Of a stretch of 64,000 bases of DNA, positions 1 through 9,249 are shown one piece after another. The translations under genes and the position numbers were made by a program. The DNA is taken from contig CAYTSA010000003.1 in assembly GCA_964440345.1 (NCBI GenBank), forward strand, positions 36,303-100,302, in the 5' to 3' direction. The notes beneath the pieces are model-generated. The model made no database searches and was not told the DNA's origin. It saw only the letters and a list, made by a program, of their open reading frames with translations. Every line of letters begins with the position of its first letter. Positions within the stretch are counted from its first letter, which is position 1. Source of the stretch: CAYTSA01 sp964440345. GTDB lineage: Bacteria > Desulfobacterota > Desulfovibrionia > Desulfovibrionales > Desulfovibrionaceae.

Positions 1-579
1 GGGATATACGGCAAGGTGGGCGGCCAGACCATGCTCTCGTTGTTTGGCGAAGTCGCTTCCCGGGCCAAGGCGGTCATAGCCATGGGCTCCTGCGCCAGCT
101 TCGGGGGCATCCAGGCAGCGGCGCCCAACCCCACAGGCGCCCAAGGGGTCAACGCGGCTCTGGGCCACATGGGCGTAAACGCCATCAACATAGCCGGCTG
201 CCCGCCAAACCCGGTGAATTTTGTGGGGGCGCTGGTCCATTTGATGACCAAGGGCGCGCCAAAGCTGGACGCATACAACCGGCCAAAGCCATTTTTCGCC
301 CAGACAGTCCACGACCGCTGCCCCCGCCGCGAACACTTCAACGCCGGCCGCTTCGCCACAGGTTTCGACTCGGATTCCGCCCGCGAGGGGCACTGCCTGT
401 TCATGCTGGGATGTAAGGGGCCCTACACCTACAACAACTGTCCGGACGCTCAGTTCAACCAGAACAACTGGCCCATCCGGGCAGGCGCGCCCTGCATAGG
501 CTGCAGTGAGCCTGACTTCTGGGACCAACTGGCGCCCTTCTATACGCCGCTCGGCGAAACCGAAAAAGCCAAGGCCTAA
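1..579 (+). CDS. hynB: [NiFe] hydrogenase small subunit, 3' part only
   Basis: This is the C-terminal 192 codons of the electron-transfer subunit of a periplasmic [NiFe] hydrogenase, which passes electrons from H2 oxidation through three Fe-S clusters. The reading frame is open at the left edge, so the twin-arginine signal and proximal-cluster N-terminus lie outside the window. Visible cluster motifs are the His/Cys block (HDRCPRREHF), GCKGPYTYNNCP and AGAPCIGCSEPDFWD, which fit the distal [4Fe-4S] and medial [3Fe-4S] ligands of the family. No membrane anchor follows the last motif, so the enzyme is probably soluble in the periplasm. The large subunit gene follows after 162 bp, an unusually wide gap for this gene pair. 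Confidence 0.95.
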   Translation, partial: GIYGKVGGQTMLSLFGEVASRAKAVIAMGSCASFGGIQAAAPNPTGAQGVNAALGHMGVNAINIAGCPPNPVNFVGALVHLMTKGAPKLDAYNRPKPFFAQTVHDRCPRREHFNAGRFATGFDSDSAREGHCLFMLGCKGPYTYNNCPDAQFNQNNWPIRAGAPCIGCSEPDFWDQLAPFYTPLGETEKAKA

Positions 580-584
580 CTGAG

Positions 585-725
585 TGTTGAAAAAGTTGAT
601 CTCCGCAGGCTGTTCAAAAAACACAAAACAAGACGAAAAAAAAAATCAAGATTGACGCCTATATTTACTATTCGAGAGTTTGAACTCTTTGAAGCAAGGC
701 AGCCATCGTGGATTTCAACAGCCTG
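585..725 (-). repeat. Family-A interspersed repeat, full-length copy 1
   Basis: The element of about 141 bp lies between the two hydrogenase genes. On the minus strand it starts with CAGGCTGTTGAAATCCACG, contains GCTTCAAAGAGTTCAAACTC, and continues through TGTGTTTTTTGAACAGCCTG to CAACTTTTTCAACA. The copy upstream of nifH follows the same order with similar length. The ends are inverted repeats of one another (CAGGCTGTTGAA against TTGAACAGCCTG). No protein is encoded, so it resembles a REP- or MITE-like non-autonomous element. Confidence 0.75.
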
Positions 726-741
726 CCAATAAGGAGCGACC

Positions 742-2418
742 ATGACACAAACAGCAAGACATCAAGCAACCGCAGCGTCGCCTGGCCGCATAGTCATTGA
801 CCCGGTAACGAGAATAGAGGGCCACATGAAGGTGGAGGTGGAGACCGACGGTCCCGCAGTGACCAACGCCTGGTCGTCCACCCAGCTGTATCGCGGCATA
901 GAACAGATCGTGCTGGGCCGCCGGCCGGAGGATGTGCACCACATGGTGCAGCGGGTCTGCGGCGTATGCACTAACACCCACGCCCTTACCTCCATCCGGG
1001 CGGTGGAAAACGCCATGGACTTTACACCGCCTCCCCTGGCCCGGCTCATCCGCCAGCTCATCCTCTCCGCCCTCATCCTACATGACCATCTGGTGCACTT
1101 TTACCACTTGCATGGGCTGGACTGGGTGGACATGACCGCGGCCATACAGGCCGACCCGCTCAAGGCAGCCGCCAGAAGCGAGGAATTGACTGGCGTGGAG
1201 CGCGACCCGGGGGACCTGTTCATTGCTCAGAAGCGGCTGAAGACCTTTGCCGAAAAAGGCCGACTGGGATTTCTGGAAAACGCCGTGTTCCTGGGCGGCC
1301 ACCCGGCCTTCGCCATGACGCCCGAAGAAAACCTGCTGCTGGCCACAGATTACCTACGAGCACTGCGCGTGCAGGTGCTGCTGGCGCGGGCCATGTCCGT
1401 CTTCGCGGGCAAGAACCCCCACGGGCAATCCATGGCTGTGGGCGGGGTCACCTGTTACGAATCCCTGCGGCCGGAACGCGTGGAGGAATTCCGTTCCCTG
1501 TGGAAGGAATCGGCGGATTTCATCCAGAACAACTACTACTCCGACCTTGTCATCCTGGGGCTGGCCCAGCCTGAGGCGGCAGACTACGGCGCAACGGCCA
1601 ACTTTCTGGACTTCGAAGAATTCCAGGACGTTGAATCCGGAGAATTCCACTGGCGGTCCGGCGTGCTGTGGGGGTCCGACCTGACCACTGTGCACCCTTT
1701 CGACCCCGGCAAGATAGAAGAGCATGTGGCCCGCAGCTGGTACCAGGGCGATACGCCCCGCAAACCTTATGACGGGGTCACCGAGCCCATGTACACCAGC
1801 TACGACGACCAGGAAAAGTACTCCTGGTCCAAGGCCCCGCGCTACGAGGGCAAGGCTATGGAGACAGGCCCCCTGGCCAGGCGGCTGATGGCCTACGTTC
1901 GCGGCGAAAAGCCCACGCGGGAGCTCTTTGACAGCTACATGGCCGCGGCCAAGCTGCCCTTTGCAAAACTCAACTCCACGCTGGGACGCACTGCAGCCCG
2001 CTGCGTGGAGTCCGTGCTGCTGGCCCGCAAGATGGAAGAATGGATAAACGCCGTGGACCAGCGGGTAAAAGCTGGCGACAAAAAGATATACACCGGCTGG
2101 AAGATGCCGGATTCAGCCAGGGGCGCAGGATTCTGCTGCGTCACCCGCGGCGGGCTCAGCCACTGGGTCCGCATTGAAAACGGCGCGGTGGCCAACTACC
2201 AGATGGTGGTGCCCTCCACCTGGAACCTGGGCCCGCGCTGCGCCGCCGGAGAACTGAGCCCGGCGGAAACATCGCTGGTAGGCACACAGCTGCAGGACCC
2301 TGAACGACCAGTGGAGCTGTTGCGCACCGTTCACTCTTTTGACCCGTGCATCGCCTGTTCCGTGCACTGCATGGATGCGCGCAAAGAGAAAACGGAACAT
2401 CCCGAAAAACTGTTGTAA
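742..2418 (+). CDS. hynA: [NiFe] hydrogenase large subunit
   Basis: This is the catalytic subunit of the [NiFe] hydrogenase, carrying the Ni-Fe(CN)2CO centre that splits H2. At 558 residues it matches the family. The N-terminal ligand pair is in RVCGVC near residue 72, and the C-terminal pair is in DPCIACSVH near residue 535. Both sites have cysteine codons, so this is not a [NiFeSe] enzyme. About 16 residues follow the terminal histidine and would be removed by a maturation endopeptidase, but no such gene follows here. The protein has no signal of its own; the family is exported by riding on the small subunit. The ATG follows AAGGAGCGACC. Confidence 0.97.
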   Translation: MTQTARHQATAASPGRIVIDPVTRIEGHMKVEVETDGPAVTNAWSSTQLYRGIEQIVLGRRPEDVHHMVQRVCGVCTNTHALTSIRAVENAMDFTPPPLARLIRQLILSALILHDHLVHFYHLHGLDWVDMTAAIQADPLKAAARSEELTGVERDPGDLFIAQKRLKTFAEKGRLGFLENAVFLGGHPAFAMTPEENLLLATDYLRALRVQVLLARAMSVFAGKNPHGQSMAVGGVTCYESLRPERVEEFRSLWKESADFIQNNYYSDLVILGLAQPEAADYGATANFLDFEEFQDVESGEFHWRSGVLWGSDLTTVHPFDPGKIEEHVARSWYQGDTPRKPYDGVTEPMYTSYDDQEKYSWSKAPRYEGKAMETGPLARRLMAYVRGEKPTRELFDSYMAAAKLPFAKLNSTLGRTAARCVESVLLARKMEEWINAVDQRVKAGDKKIYTGWKMPDSARGAGFCCVTRGGLSHWVRIENGAVANYQMVVPSTWNLGPRCAAGELSPAETSLVGTQLQDPERPVELLRTVHSFDPCIACSVHCMDARKEKTEHPEKLL

Positions 2419-2463
2419 AGGAGCGCAGGCCAGTATCTGCCTGCGCCTCCCTCCTCCCCATAG

Positions 2464-2525
2464 AGGCTGTTCCCCGACAGCCTCCTCACGCCAACGGCCC
2501 TGCTTCTCCGCAGAGGCCGTTGGCG
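2464..2525. terminator. Two hairpins between convergent genes
   Basis: A 7-bp stem (AGGCTGT/ACAGCCT, loop 6) is followed by an 11-bp perfect stem (CGCCAACGGCC/GGCCGTTGGCG, loop 15) in the gap between hynA and the convergent decarboxylase gene. There is no clear T-run, so bidirectional termination is inferred from position and stem strength. Confidence 0.5.
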
Positions 2526-2539
2526 TATGGGCGGTTACG

Positions 2540-3358
2540 CTAGTAACTGTGCTCGCCCGCTTCCTTCCCGGCCGCCGCCTTGGCCTGAAAGTCCGCATTG
2601 GAGGGCAGGGTGAGGGAAAAGAGAGGCGTTACGTCCACCTGAACCTGGAGCGATTGCGCGGAAAGGTCCAGCAGGTGGCCGCCTTTGTCCCTGTCATCGT
2701 TAATGAAATGCAGGTGAAACCCGCCTGGCCAGATTTCCGGCGCCAGATTCGGCCGCCAGAATCCCACGGCGGCGCCGGGAATATCCTGAAAATGAAAGAC
2801 GCTCTGTTTGGCGATGACCTCCGCCAGCGGCGGATAGGGCTGTGTCTGGCCGGGCACGCTACGCGCCTTTACCGTGGCGAAATTGCCGCTGACGCGCAGC
2901 GCGTACATCATGGCAGGCAGCGGCAGCTTTTCCGTGATGCGCTGCTGCAGGTCGGCGTAGCTCTCAATAGTGTCCAGGGTGAAGGAAAAATCCGGCGCAA
3001 ACCGCGTGGCCGTCGCGTAGGGCAGCATGCCCTGGCGACCGGCTTCCACCGCGCCGGAAACGTCCACACGGTAGAACACCCCGTCCACCAGCAACATCTC
3101 TCCGTCCAGGTTATCGTAGGCGCCCAGGCCGTGGTCAGCGTACTGGCCCAGTTCCTGTGTGGAGACAACGCCCTCGTAGGCGCCGCGCTTAAGCCCGCCG
3201 ATAGTGGCGACCTGTATGACCACCTCGTCCAGTATTTCCTGCTGCGCAGACACTTCTCCGCGCCACATGGGCTCAGACGCGCTCTTGCAGCCGCAGCCAG
3301 CCATGCCCGCAGCAAGAACCGCCGCCAGCAACAGTGCTCCAACCATACGCATTTTCAT
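2540..3358 (-). CDS. Alpha-acetolactate decarboxylase-like lipoprotein
   Basis: The protein has 272 residues and belongs to the acetolactate decarboxylase (BudA/AlsD) family, which converts 2-acetolactate to acetoin. Family blocks are visible in order: ATIGGLKRGAYEG, GLGAYDNLDGEM, the FYAIR-like MYALRVSG, PYPPLAEV, then the metal site FHLHFINDD with GGHLLD, giving the three expected zinc histidines. The N-terminus is a lipoprotein signal (hydrophobic run, lipobox AGMAGC near residue 22), so the enzyme should sit outside the cytoplasm. Most family members are cytosolic, although a secreted Brevibacillus enzyme is known. No acetolactate synthase or butanediol gene is adjacent. The fold assignment is firm; the physiological substrate is uncertain. 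Confidence 0.85.
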   Translation of the reverse strand: MKMRMVGALLLAAVLAAGMAGCGCKSASEPMWRGEVSAQQEILDEVVIQVATIGGLKRGAYEGVVSTQELGQYADHGLGAYDNLDGEMLLVDGVFYRVDVSGAVEAGRQGMLPYATATRFAPDFSFTLDTIESYADLQQRITEKLPLPAMMYALRVSGNFATVKARSVPGQTQPYPPLAEVIAKQSVFHFQDIPGAAVGFWRPNLAPEIWPGGFHLHFINDDRDKGGHLLDLSAQSLQVQVDVTPLFSLTLPSNADFQAKAAAGKEAGEHSY

Positions 3359-3567
3359 TGTTTCCTCCTGCGGCCTGGCCGCCTCTTGTGTTCAATAATA
3401 CATCATAATTACAAGCAGATGCCTGTATTTGCAACAGTAACATTCCTTTCATCAAACTGTCTGTAGTCAATCACGGAACGGTCACCACTGTCACGGTATT
3501 TTCTCCGCCAGCAAACCGGCCCTTGGCATTAGCGTTTTTCCTGCAACAGTCAACGGAGGACTATTCG

Positions 3568-4818
3568 ATGATTCGCATGAAGTTTCTTAGCGTTGTGTGC
3601 GCGTTATGTATCATGGCCGTCGCCGCTGCTGCGGCGCTCGCCGACGAAAGCGTGCAGCTTGGTCCGCGTCCTTTTTACCTGGTCAACAACATGAATGACG
3701 GCTCATTGAAACAGTCCCTGCAACAGTGCACGGACGGGCCGTTTATGAAAACCGGCTTTTCCATAGGCCATCGCGGCGCATGCATGCAGTTTCCAGAGCA
3801 CACCCGCGAAAGTTACGTGGCCGCGGCGCGGATGGGCGCCGGAATCCTGGAATGCGACGTGGCCTTTACCAAGGACAAGCAGCTGGTCTGCCGACACTCG
3901 CAGTGCGACCTGCACGCCACCACCAACATACTGGCCATTCCGGAACTGGCCGCCAAGTGCACCCAGCCTTTCAATCCCGCGGTTATCGACCCCAACACCG
4001 GCGAAGTGCTGGAAAAAGCGTCGGCCAAGTGCTGCACCAGCGACCTGACTGTAGCTGAGTTCAAACAGTTGCAAGGTAAAATGGACGCCGCTAACCCCAA
4101 CGCAACCACCGTGGAAGAATACATGGACGCCACCGCAAGCTGGCGCACCGACCTGTATTCCGCCACCGGCACTGTGATGACCCACGCTGAGTCCATTGAA
4201 CTGTTCAAAGAACTGGGCGTGAAAATGACCCCAGAGTTGAAGACACCCAGCGTGCCCATGCCGTACGACGGCGGCTATACCCAGGAAAAATACGCGCAGC
4301 AGATGATTGACGAATACAAGAAAGCCGGAGTCGATCCTGCCAACGTCTATGCACAGTCCTTCCTGGAAGAGGACGTATACTACTGGATCACGAACGAGCC
4401 AGCATTCGGCAAGCAGGCAGTTTACCTGGACGACCGCTACGACGTGGACGGCTTCGACCACAACAAACCTGAAACCTGGTCCCCGTCCATGCACGAACTG
4501 GCCGGCAAGGGCGTGAAAATCATCGCCCCGCCCCTGTACATGCTCCTGCACGTCAAGAACGGCAAAATAGTCCCCTCTGTCTACGCCACAAAGGCCAAGG
4601 AAGCCGGCCTGGACATCATCACCTGGACCATAGAACGCTCTGGCCTGCTGACCGACGGCGGCGGCTGGTATTATCAATCCATAAGCGACGTGATCAACAA
4701 CCCCGGCGACATGATGACCGTAATTGACGTGCTGGCTCAGGACGTTGGCGTCATCGGCATATTCAGCGACTGGCCGGCCACCGTCACCTACTACGCCAAC
4801 TGCAAAAAGCTGAAATAG
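3568..4818 (+). CDS. Periplasmic glycerophosphodiester phosphodiesterase
   Basis: This 416-residue enzyme hydrolyses glycerophosphodiesters to glycerol 3-phosphate and an alcohol. The GDPD signature begins near residue 68 with IGHRGACMQFPEHT, where the first catalytic histidine sits. It continues with GILECDVAFTKDKQLVCRHS, which supplies acidic metal ligands and the second histidine. A Sec signal ending near ALADES predicts periplasmic location, as for GlpQ. The ATG was chosen because GGAGGA lies 7 bp upstream; an upstream in-frame start would spoil the signal peptide. It stands alone between convergent neighbours and has its own terminator. Confidence 0.92.
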   Translation: MIRMKFLSVVCALCIMAVAAAAALADESVQLGPRPFYLVNNMNDGSLKQSLQQCTDGPFMKTGFSIGHRGACMQFPEHTRESYVAAARMGAGILECDVAFTKDKQLVCRHSQCDLHATTNILAIPELAAKCTQPFNPAVIDPNTGEVLEKASAKCCTSDLTVAEFKQLQGKMDAANPNATTVEEYMDATASWRTDLYSATGTVMTHAESIELFKELGVKMTPELKTPSVPMPYDGGYTQEKYAQQMIDEYKKAGVDPANVYAQSFLEEDVYYWITNEPAFGKQAVYLDDRYDVDGFDHNKPETWSPSMHELAGKGVKIIAPPLYMLLHVKNGKIVPSVYATKAKEAGLDIITWTIERSGLLTDGGGWYYQSISDVINNPGDMMTVIDVLAQDVGVIGIFSDWPATVTYYANCKKLK

Positions 4819-4845
4819 CCGCCTGCCCCTTCCTCACTATCAAAG

Positions 4846-4884
4846 CGCCCCGGAACCGCCTGAAGAATCCGGGGCGTTATTCTT
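4846..4884 (+). terminator. Rho-independent terminator
   Basis: A perfect 9-bp stem (CGCCCCGGA/TCCGGGGCG, 13-nt loop) is followed by TTATTCTT. It ends the phosphodiesterase transcript and may also stop the convergent DUF115 transcript. Confidence 0.85.
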
Positions 4885-4917
4885 GCAGAATCCATACTGC
4901 AACACGCCTGTCTGGCG

Positions 4918-6690
4918 TTATCGCTCATTCGCAGCCTGCAAAAGCCGCAGGTGCTCGTCCGCCATGTCCCGCGCCTTGCGCAGGTAATGCAGGTAGCCGC
5001 GATGCACTCGGGCGGGCTCCCGGCCGGCCAGCACGTCCGCGCTGAAACGTCCGTTGTCGAATTCTGGGAAACTGCACAACTGCCGCGAAACCCGGTCCTG
5101 GTCCCAGCGTTCCACCAGTTCCGCAGCCGCGGGAACCAGCCGGACGTCCGGCCCTTGCAACAAGCCATCCGCCTTTGACCGCACGGACTGCCAATACCTC
5201 CGCTCGCCTTGAATATACCTGCCTATCTTTTGCGAATCCAAAGCAACAGCCGGTACGTTGCACAATCGTTGAACTCGCTCGCCAACGCCAGGCAAGCCGG
5301 TGACAGGATGATTGACACTCACGTCTATACCCGACCCATAAATAATAGAGTCCGGTGTGGCGTTGACCGTGCGCATGGACTCGGACAAGGCCTGTTCGCT
5401 CATCCAGAGCGCTACGTCGTAAAAGTCCAGCGTCGTGTACATCTTGCGCCCGTCGTGTGAACGCACCGGGTAGAGCTGAGGAAACGCATGGCAGAGCGGC
5501 CTTTCCCGCGGCGCTCGCCACGACTCTTGCAGCGTGCCGCGGGCGTAGGAAAGCGACCAGGGGTCGGGCGAAGACAGCTGAAAGCCAGCCAGCACAGCCT
5601 CGCCGCAGCCCAGATAGCCGGCCAGCGACCACGCCGCAGTAAGCACCGAACCATAAGACCGCAAGTCTGGCCGCCGGCCCAAAGCCGCCGGGCCGGGACC
5701 ATAGGGAAATATTCGGGCAAAGGAACCCTCGCCCCAATACGCGCATATATTGCCCACAAGCATGGTCTGCAGATTCGCCGGCAATGCTTGCAGCGTCGCC
5801 TCCACAGGCAGTGTGCCGTCAAACACTATGGCGAAATGCGGTTCCACACCAGCCGCCAGCAAGGGACGCAAGGCGCTGTTCACGGCAATGACAACCGCCC
5901 GGTCCTGCGCCTCGCGCACATAGTCCAGCATATCGTTCAACTGCGGCCCTGCGCCAATGAGCAGCGCCGTCTCTCCCTGCAAGCTGTTCGCCAACAAGGA
6001 AAAATCACCTGCTTCCCCCAACTGGTTCAGGTTCTCGTACACATGCTTCTGGTGGTCGAAGATCAGTCCCGGCTGCATGGGGCGCAGAGGCAAGGCTCCG
6101 TACTGCTCTTCCAGGATGAGCGGGTGCAGCGCCCAGCGATAAAACAGCATTTCCAGCCGCTCGCGAAAAGCAGCCAGGGGCGCCCCCTCGTCCAGGCTCA
6201 TGCCGGGCTGATAATAAAAGGCCGGAAAGCCCCAGTGTTCAGTGTCCACGCCTAGCAAATGGGAAAGCGGCGTCTCCAAAGACTCCCAATCGCCCCACAG
6301 TAAGCGAACGCCGGGCCGCAGCTCCCTGTGCTCCAGAAAATGCAATAACGGGCCTTTCTCCGGCTCCACCACTAACAGCTGCGCATCCGTAGCGTCATGA
6401 AAAAACGAAAAAGTTTCTGACCAGGCTGCGCCCAGAAAACACACACAGCCAGTATGTTCAGCCACAACCTCCAACGCAGCGTCGACCGGCAACACTCGGA
6501 ACACATCGCGGCGAGGACCGTTTGCCGCATAGGGCCGGGCCAGGTCGGGCCGGCAATAGGCCCACACTGGCCTATGGCTGGAAAAAATATGAGTCAAAGG
6601 GCGGTCCGGACCAGGCGGAGAAAAACCAGGGCACTGCAACAGCCAGCCTTGGTCCTGCAGGTTCTGCAACAAACTGTTTGCGTGCAGCAT
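4918..6690 (-). CDS. DUF115 (MptE-like) protein
   Basis: This is a 590-residue protein of the DUF115 family, related to 6-hydroxymethylpterin diphosphokinase MptE-like proteins and to the motility-associated factors that glycosylate flagellins. The core starts near residue 240 with TALLIGAGPQLNDML, followed by AVNSALRPLLAAGVEPHFA and FDGT, a Rossmann-like nucleotide-binding pattern. The N-terminal 200 residues are poorly conserved, as is usual in the family. It starts 2 bp after the stop of the K+ channel remnant and lies downstream of uvrB in the same direction, so it may be cotranscribed. No flagellar or glycosylation genes are nearby, so the substrate is unknown. Confidence 0.75.
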   Translation of the reverse strand: MLHANSLLQNLQDQGWLLQCPGFSPPGPDRPLTHIFSSHRPVWAYCRPDLARPYAANGPRRDVFRVLPVDAALEVVAEHTGCVCFLGAAWSETFSFFHDATDAQLLVVEPEKGPLLHFLEHRELRPGVRLLWGDWESLETPLSHLLGVDTEHWGFPAFYYQPGMSLDEGAPLAAFRERLEMLFYRWALHPLILEEQYGALPLRPMQPGLIFDHQKHVYENLNQLGEAGDFSLLANSLQGETALLIGAGPQLNDMLDYVREAQDRAVVIAVNSALRPLLAAGVEPHFAIVFDGTLPVEATLQALPANLQTMLVGNICAYWGEGSFARIFPYGPGPAALGRRPDLRSYGSVLTAAWSLAGYLGCGEAVLAGFQLSSPDPWSLSYARGTLQESWRAPRERPLCHAFPQLYPVRSHDGRKMYTTLDFYDVALWMSEQALSESMRTVNATPDSIIYGSGIDVSVNHPVTGLPGVGERVQRLCNVPAVALDSQKIGRYIQGERRYWQSVRSKADGLLQGPDVRLVPAAAELVERWDQDRVSRQLCSFPEFDNGRFSADVLAGREPARVHRGYLHYLRKARDMADEHLRLLQAANER

Positions 6691-6692
6691 GG

Positions 6693-7027
6693 CTACAATA
6701 TCTTTTGCATTTCCTGCAGCTTTTCAATCTTTGCGATGCACAACAAGGCGTCATCCTCCTCGATTGCTGTTTTGGACTCCGGGTTGAACAGCGTTTTGCC
6801 GCTACGCTTTTCGATGGCCGCGATTACGTATCCCGCCTTGCAATCCGCGCCTTCGAAGAACTTTTGGCAACCGGCCGTCCACCAATACTGGCCATGACCT
6901 CGGCCAGAAACATAAAGGCGCCCCGCCGGCAAAAATGAGCGCACTGGCCAGCAGCCGCCTAGTCCCCGAAAGCTCGTGAACCTCCATGCACCCCACCGTG
7001 GCCATGACCGCCTTCAGGATAAAACTG
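6693..7027 (-). pseudogene. Remnant of a K+ channel with TrkA-C (RCK) domain
   Basis: Two frames carry pieces of one protein. The first reads SFILKAVMATVGCMEVHEL, a pore helix and decayed selectivity filter, then a second transmembrane segment and the linker VLVDGRLPKVLRRRG. After a frame change the second reads CKAGYVIAAIEKRSG and FNPESKTAIEEDDALLCIAK, which is typical of the C-terminal TrkA-C ligand domain. The first transmembrane helix and the whole NAD-binding TrkA-N domain are missing. The remnant abuts the uvrB stop codon, so a deletion probably fused the two loci. The filter glycine pair expected after TVG is also lost. It is non-functional. Confidence 0.75.
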
Positions 7028-7028
7028 G

Positions 7029-9077
7029 CTATCCAGCCTCTATCAACGCTTCACGCATGTGCTTGATGCGGTCGCGCAGTTCTGCCGCGCGCTCGAATTC
7101 CAGCTCCTTGGCTGCAGCCCGCATGTCCCGCTCCAGCTTCTTTATTTCCTTGGCTATCTCTTCCGGGTCCAGACCGTACGCAGCAGCTTCTTCCGCCACA
7201 TTGGCCATGCCGGAAGCTGCGCCCGCGGCCGCCGCCCGGCGCGACTTGCGGCCCTGCTTCTCGTCGCGCGAGTGAGCGTAAATGGCGTCCAAAATATTGT
7301 CCATGTTTTTACGGATGCTCGCTGGCTCTATGCCGTGCTCTGCGTTGTAGGCTGTCTGCTTCTCGCGCCGCCGCTCTGTCTCGTCCAGAGCCGCCTGCAT
7401 AGACCGCGTTATTCTGTCCGCGTACATGATCACCCGGCCCTCAGTGTTGCGCGCGGCCCGGCCAAAGGTCTGGATAAGCGAGCCCGTAGAGCGCAGAAAC
7501 CCCTCCTTGTCTGCGTCCAGAATGGCCACCAGCGACACCTCCGGGATGTCCAGTCCCTCTCGCAGCAGGTTGATGCCCACCAAGGTGGAGTATTCTCCAG
7601 CCCGCAGCTCCTGAATGATATTCACCCGCTGCAGCGTGTCTATATCTGAGTGCAGATAGCGCGCCGGCGCGCCCATGGAATTGCAGTATTCGGTCAGGTC
7701 CTCGGCCATACGCTTGGTCAGGGTGGTCACCAGCACCCGCTCGTTCCGCTCCTGCCGCTTTTTGCATTCGGCCAGCAGGTCGTCCACCTGGCCTTTGGTA
7801 GGCCGCACCTCCACCTGCGGGTCCACCAGGCCCGTTGGCCGGATGATCTGCTCCACCACCAGCCCCTGAGCCCGGTCCATCTCCCAGGGCCCGGGCGTGG
7901 CCGAAACGTACACGGTCTGGTTGATGCGCTCCAGAAACTCCTCGAACTGCAGCGGCCGGTTGTCCAGGGCCGAAGGCAGCCGAAAGCCATAGTCCACCAG
8001 CGTCTGCTTGCGCGAGCGGTCGCCCTTGTACATAGCCCCCACCTGGGAGCAGGTAATGTGCGATTCGTCCACAAACAACAGAAAATCCTTGGGGAAATAG
8101 TCCAACAGACAGGAAGGCGGCTCGCCCGCAGTGCGGTTGTCCAGGTGCCGGGAATAGTTCTCTATGCCCGTGCAGTAGCCCATCTCCTCCATCATCTCCA
8201 GGTCCAGCATGGTCCGCTGCTCCAGCCGCTGCTTTTCCACCAGCATGTTTTGCCGCTCGAAATACTGCAGACGTTCCAGCAGCTCGTCCCGAATGGCGGA
8301 CATGGCCCGAGCCATGTTGTCCTCGTCAGAAACATAGTGGCTGGCGGGATAAATGACGGTCTTGGCCAGGCCGCCCAGCAGCTCGCCGGTCAAGGGGTCC
8401 ACCTCGTGCAGGGCCTCCAGCTCGTCGCCAAAAAACTCCAGCCGCAGCGCCCGCTCGTGGTGATAAGCCGGGATGATCTCCAGCACGTCGCCGCGCACCC
8501 GGAAGGTCCCACGGTGGAAGTCGTAGTCGTTGCGCTCGTACTGCACGTCCACCAGACGGGCGATCAGCTCTTCCATGGTCAGCCGCTGCCCGGCCTCCAC
8601 CGGGATGACCATCTTGGCGTAGTACTCCGGCGAGCCCAGGCCGTAGATGCAGGAGACAGACGCCACAATGATAACATCGCGCCGGGTCAGCAGCGCATGC
8701 GTGGCGGCGTGGCGCAGCTTGTCTATATCGTCGTTGATGGAGGAGTCTTTTTCTATGTACGTGTCCGACTGCGGCACGTAGGCTTCCGGCTGGTAGTAGT
8801 CGTAATAACTAACAAAATATTCCACGGCGTTATCAGGAAATAGAGCCCTGAATTCATTGTAGAGCTGGGCGGCCAGGGTCTTGTTGGGGGCCAGGATAAG
8901 GGCCGGCCGCTCCGTGGCTGCTATGGTGTGGGCCATGGTGAACGTCTTGCCGGAGCCGGTGACGCCCAGAAGCACCTGGTCGCGCACGGACTGGTTGATG
9001 TTTGCCGACAGCTGGGCAATGGCTTCAGGCTGGTCCCCGCGCGGGGTGTAGTCGCTTTGCAGAGTAAACAGGGGCAT
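7029..9077 (-). CDS. uvrB: UvrABC excinuclease subunit B
   Basis: This is the damage-verifying helicase-like subunit of nucleotide excision repair, 682 residues, the normal length. Walker A is GVTGSGKTFT near residue 40. The beta-hairpin region YYDYYQPEAYVPQSDTYIEK follows near residue 93. Helicase motifs include DESH near residue 340 and QTFGRAARN near residue 540. The C-terminal UVR motif, which contacts UvrC, spans about residues 640-675. The stop codon lies 1 bp from the K+ channel remnant, so its downstream neighbour has been replaced by debris. The upstream region diverges from an unknown gene. Confidence 0.98.
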   Translation of the reverse strand: MPLFTLQSDYTPRGDQPEAIAQLSANINQSVRDQVLLGVTGSGKTFTMAHTIAATERPALILAPNKTLAAQLYNEFRALFPDNAVEYFVSYYDYYQPEAYVPQSDTYIEKDSSINDDIDKLRHAATHALLTRRDVIIVASVSCIYGLGSPEYYAKMVIPVEAGQRLTMEELIARLVDVQYERNDYDFHRGTFRVRGDVLEIIPAYHHERALRLEFFGDELEALHEVDPLTGELLGGLAKTVIYPASHYVSDEDNMARAMSAIRDELLERLQYFERQNMLVEKQRLEQRTMLDLEMMEEMGYCTGIENYSRHLDNRTAGEPPSCLLDYFPKDFLLFVDESHITCSQVGAMYKGDRSRKQTLVDYGFRLPSALDNRPLQFEEFLERINQTVYVSATPGPWEMDRAQGLVVEQIIRPTGLVDPQVEVRPTKGQVDDLLAECKKRQERNERVLVTTLTKRMAEDLTEYCNSMGAPARYLHSDIDTLQRVNIIQELRAGEYSTLVGINLLREGLDIPEVSLVAILDADKEGFLRSTGSLIQTFGRAARNTEGRVIMYADRITRSMQAALDETERRREKQTAYNAEHGIEPASIRKNMDNILDAIYAHSRDEKQGRKSRRAAAAGAASGMANVAEEAAAYGLDPEEIAKEIKKLERDMRAAAKELEFERAAELRDRIKHMREALIEAG

Positions 9078-9249
9078 AGTGTGGCCGTCGCGTGCGCCGC
9101 CGGGTTGTTGCGGCGCTCAGAAGTGTATACTTCATGGCGCAGAGGGGTTCAAGTGGTCTCCTGCAAGCACGCCAGGAACGCAAGGGCTTCCCTCTTGTTC
9201 AATTCTGCACTAGTATATGCTTTCACAACAAAACTGAGGGAGATACCGC

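Noticed and set aside
2339..3466. 375-codon forward frame overlapping hynA and the decarboxylase gene
   Set aside because: The opposite strand encodes a protein with intact metal-site motifs; this frame does not.
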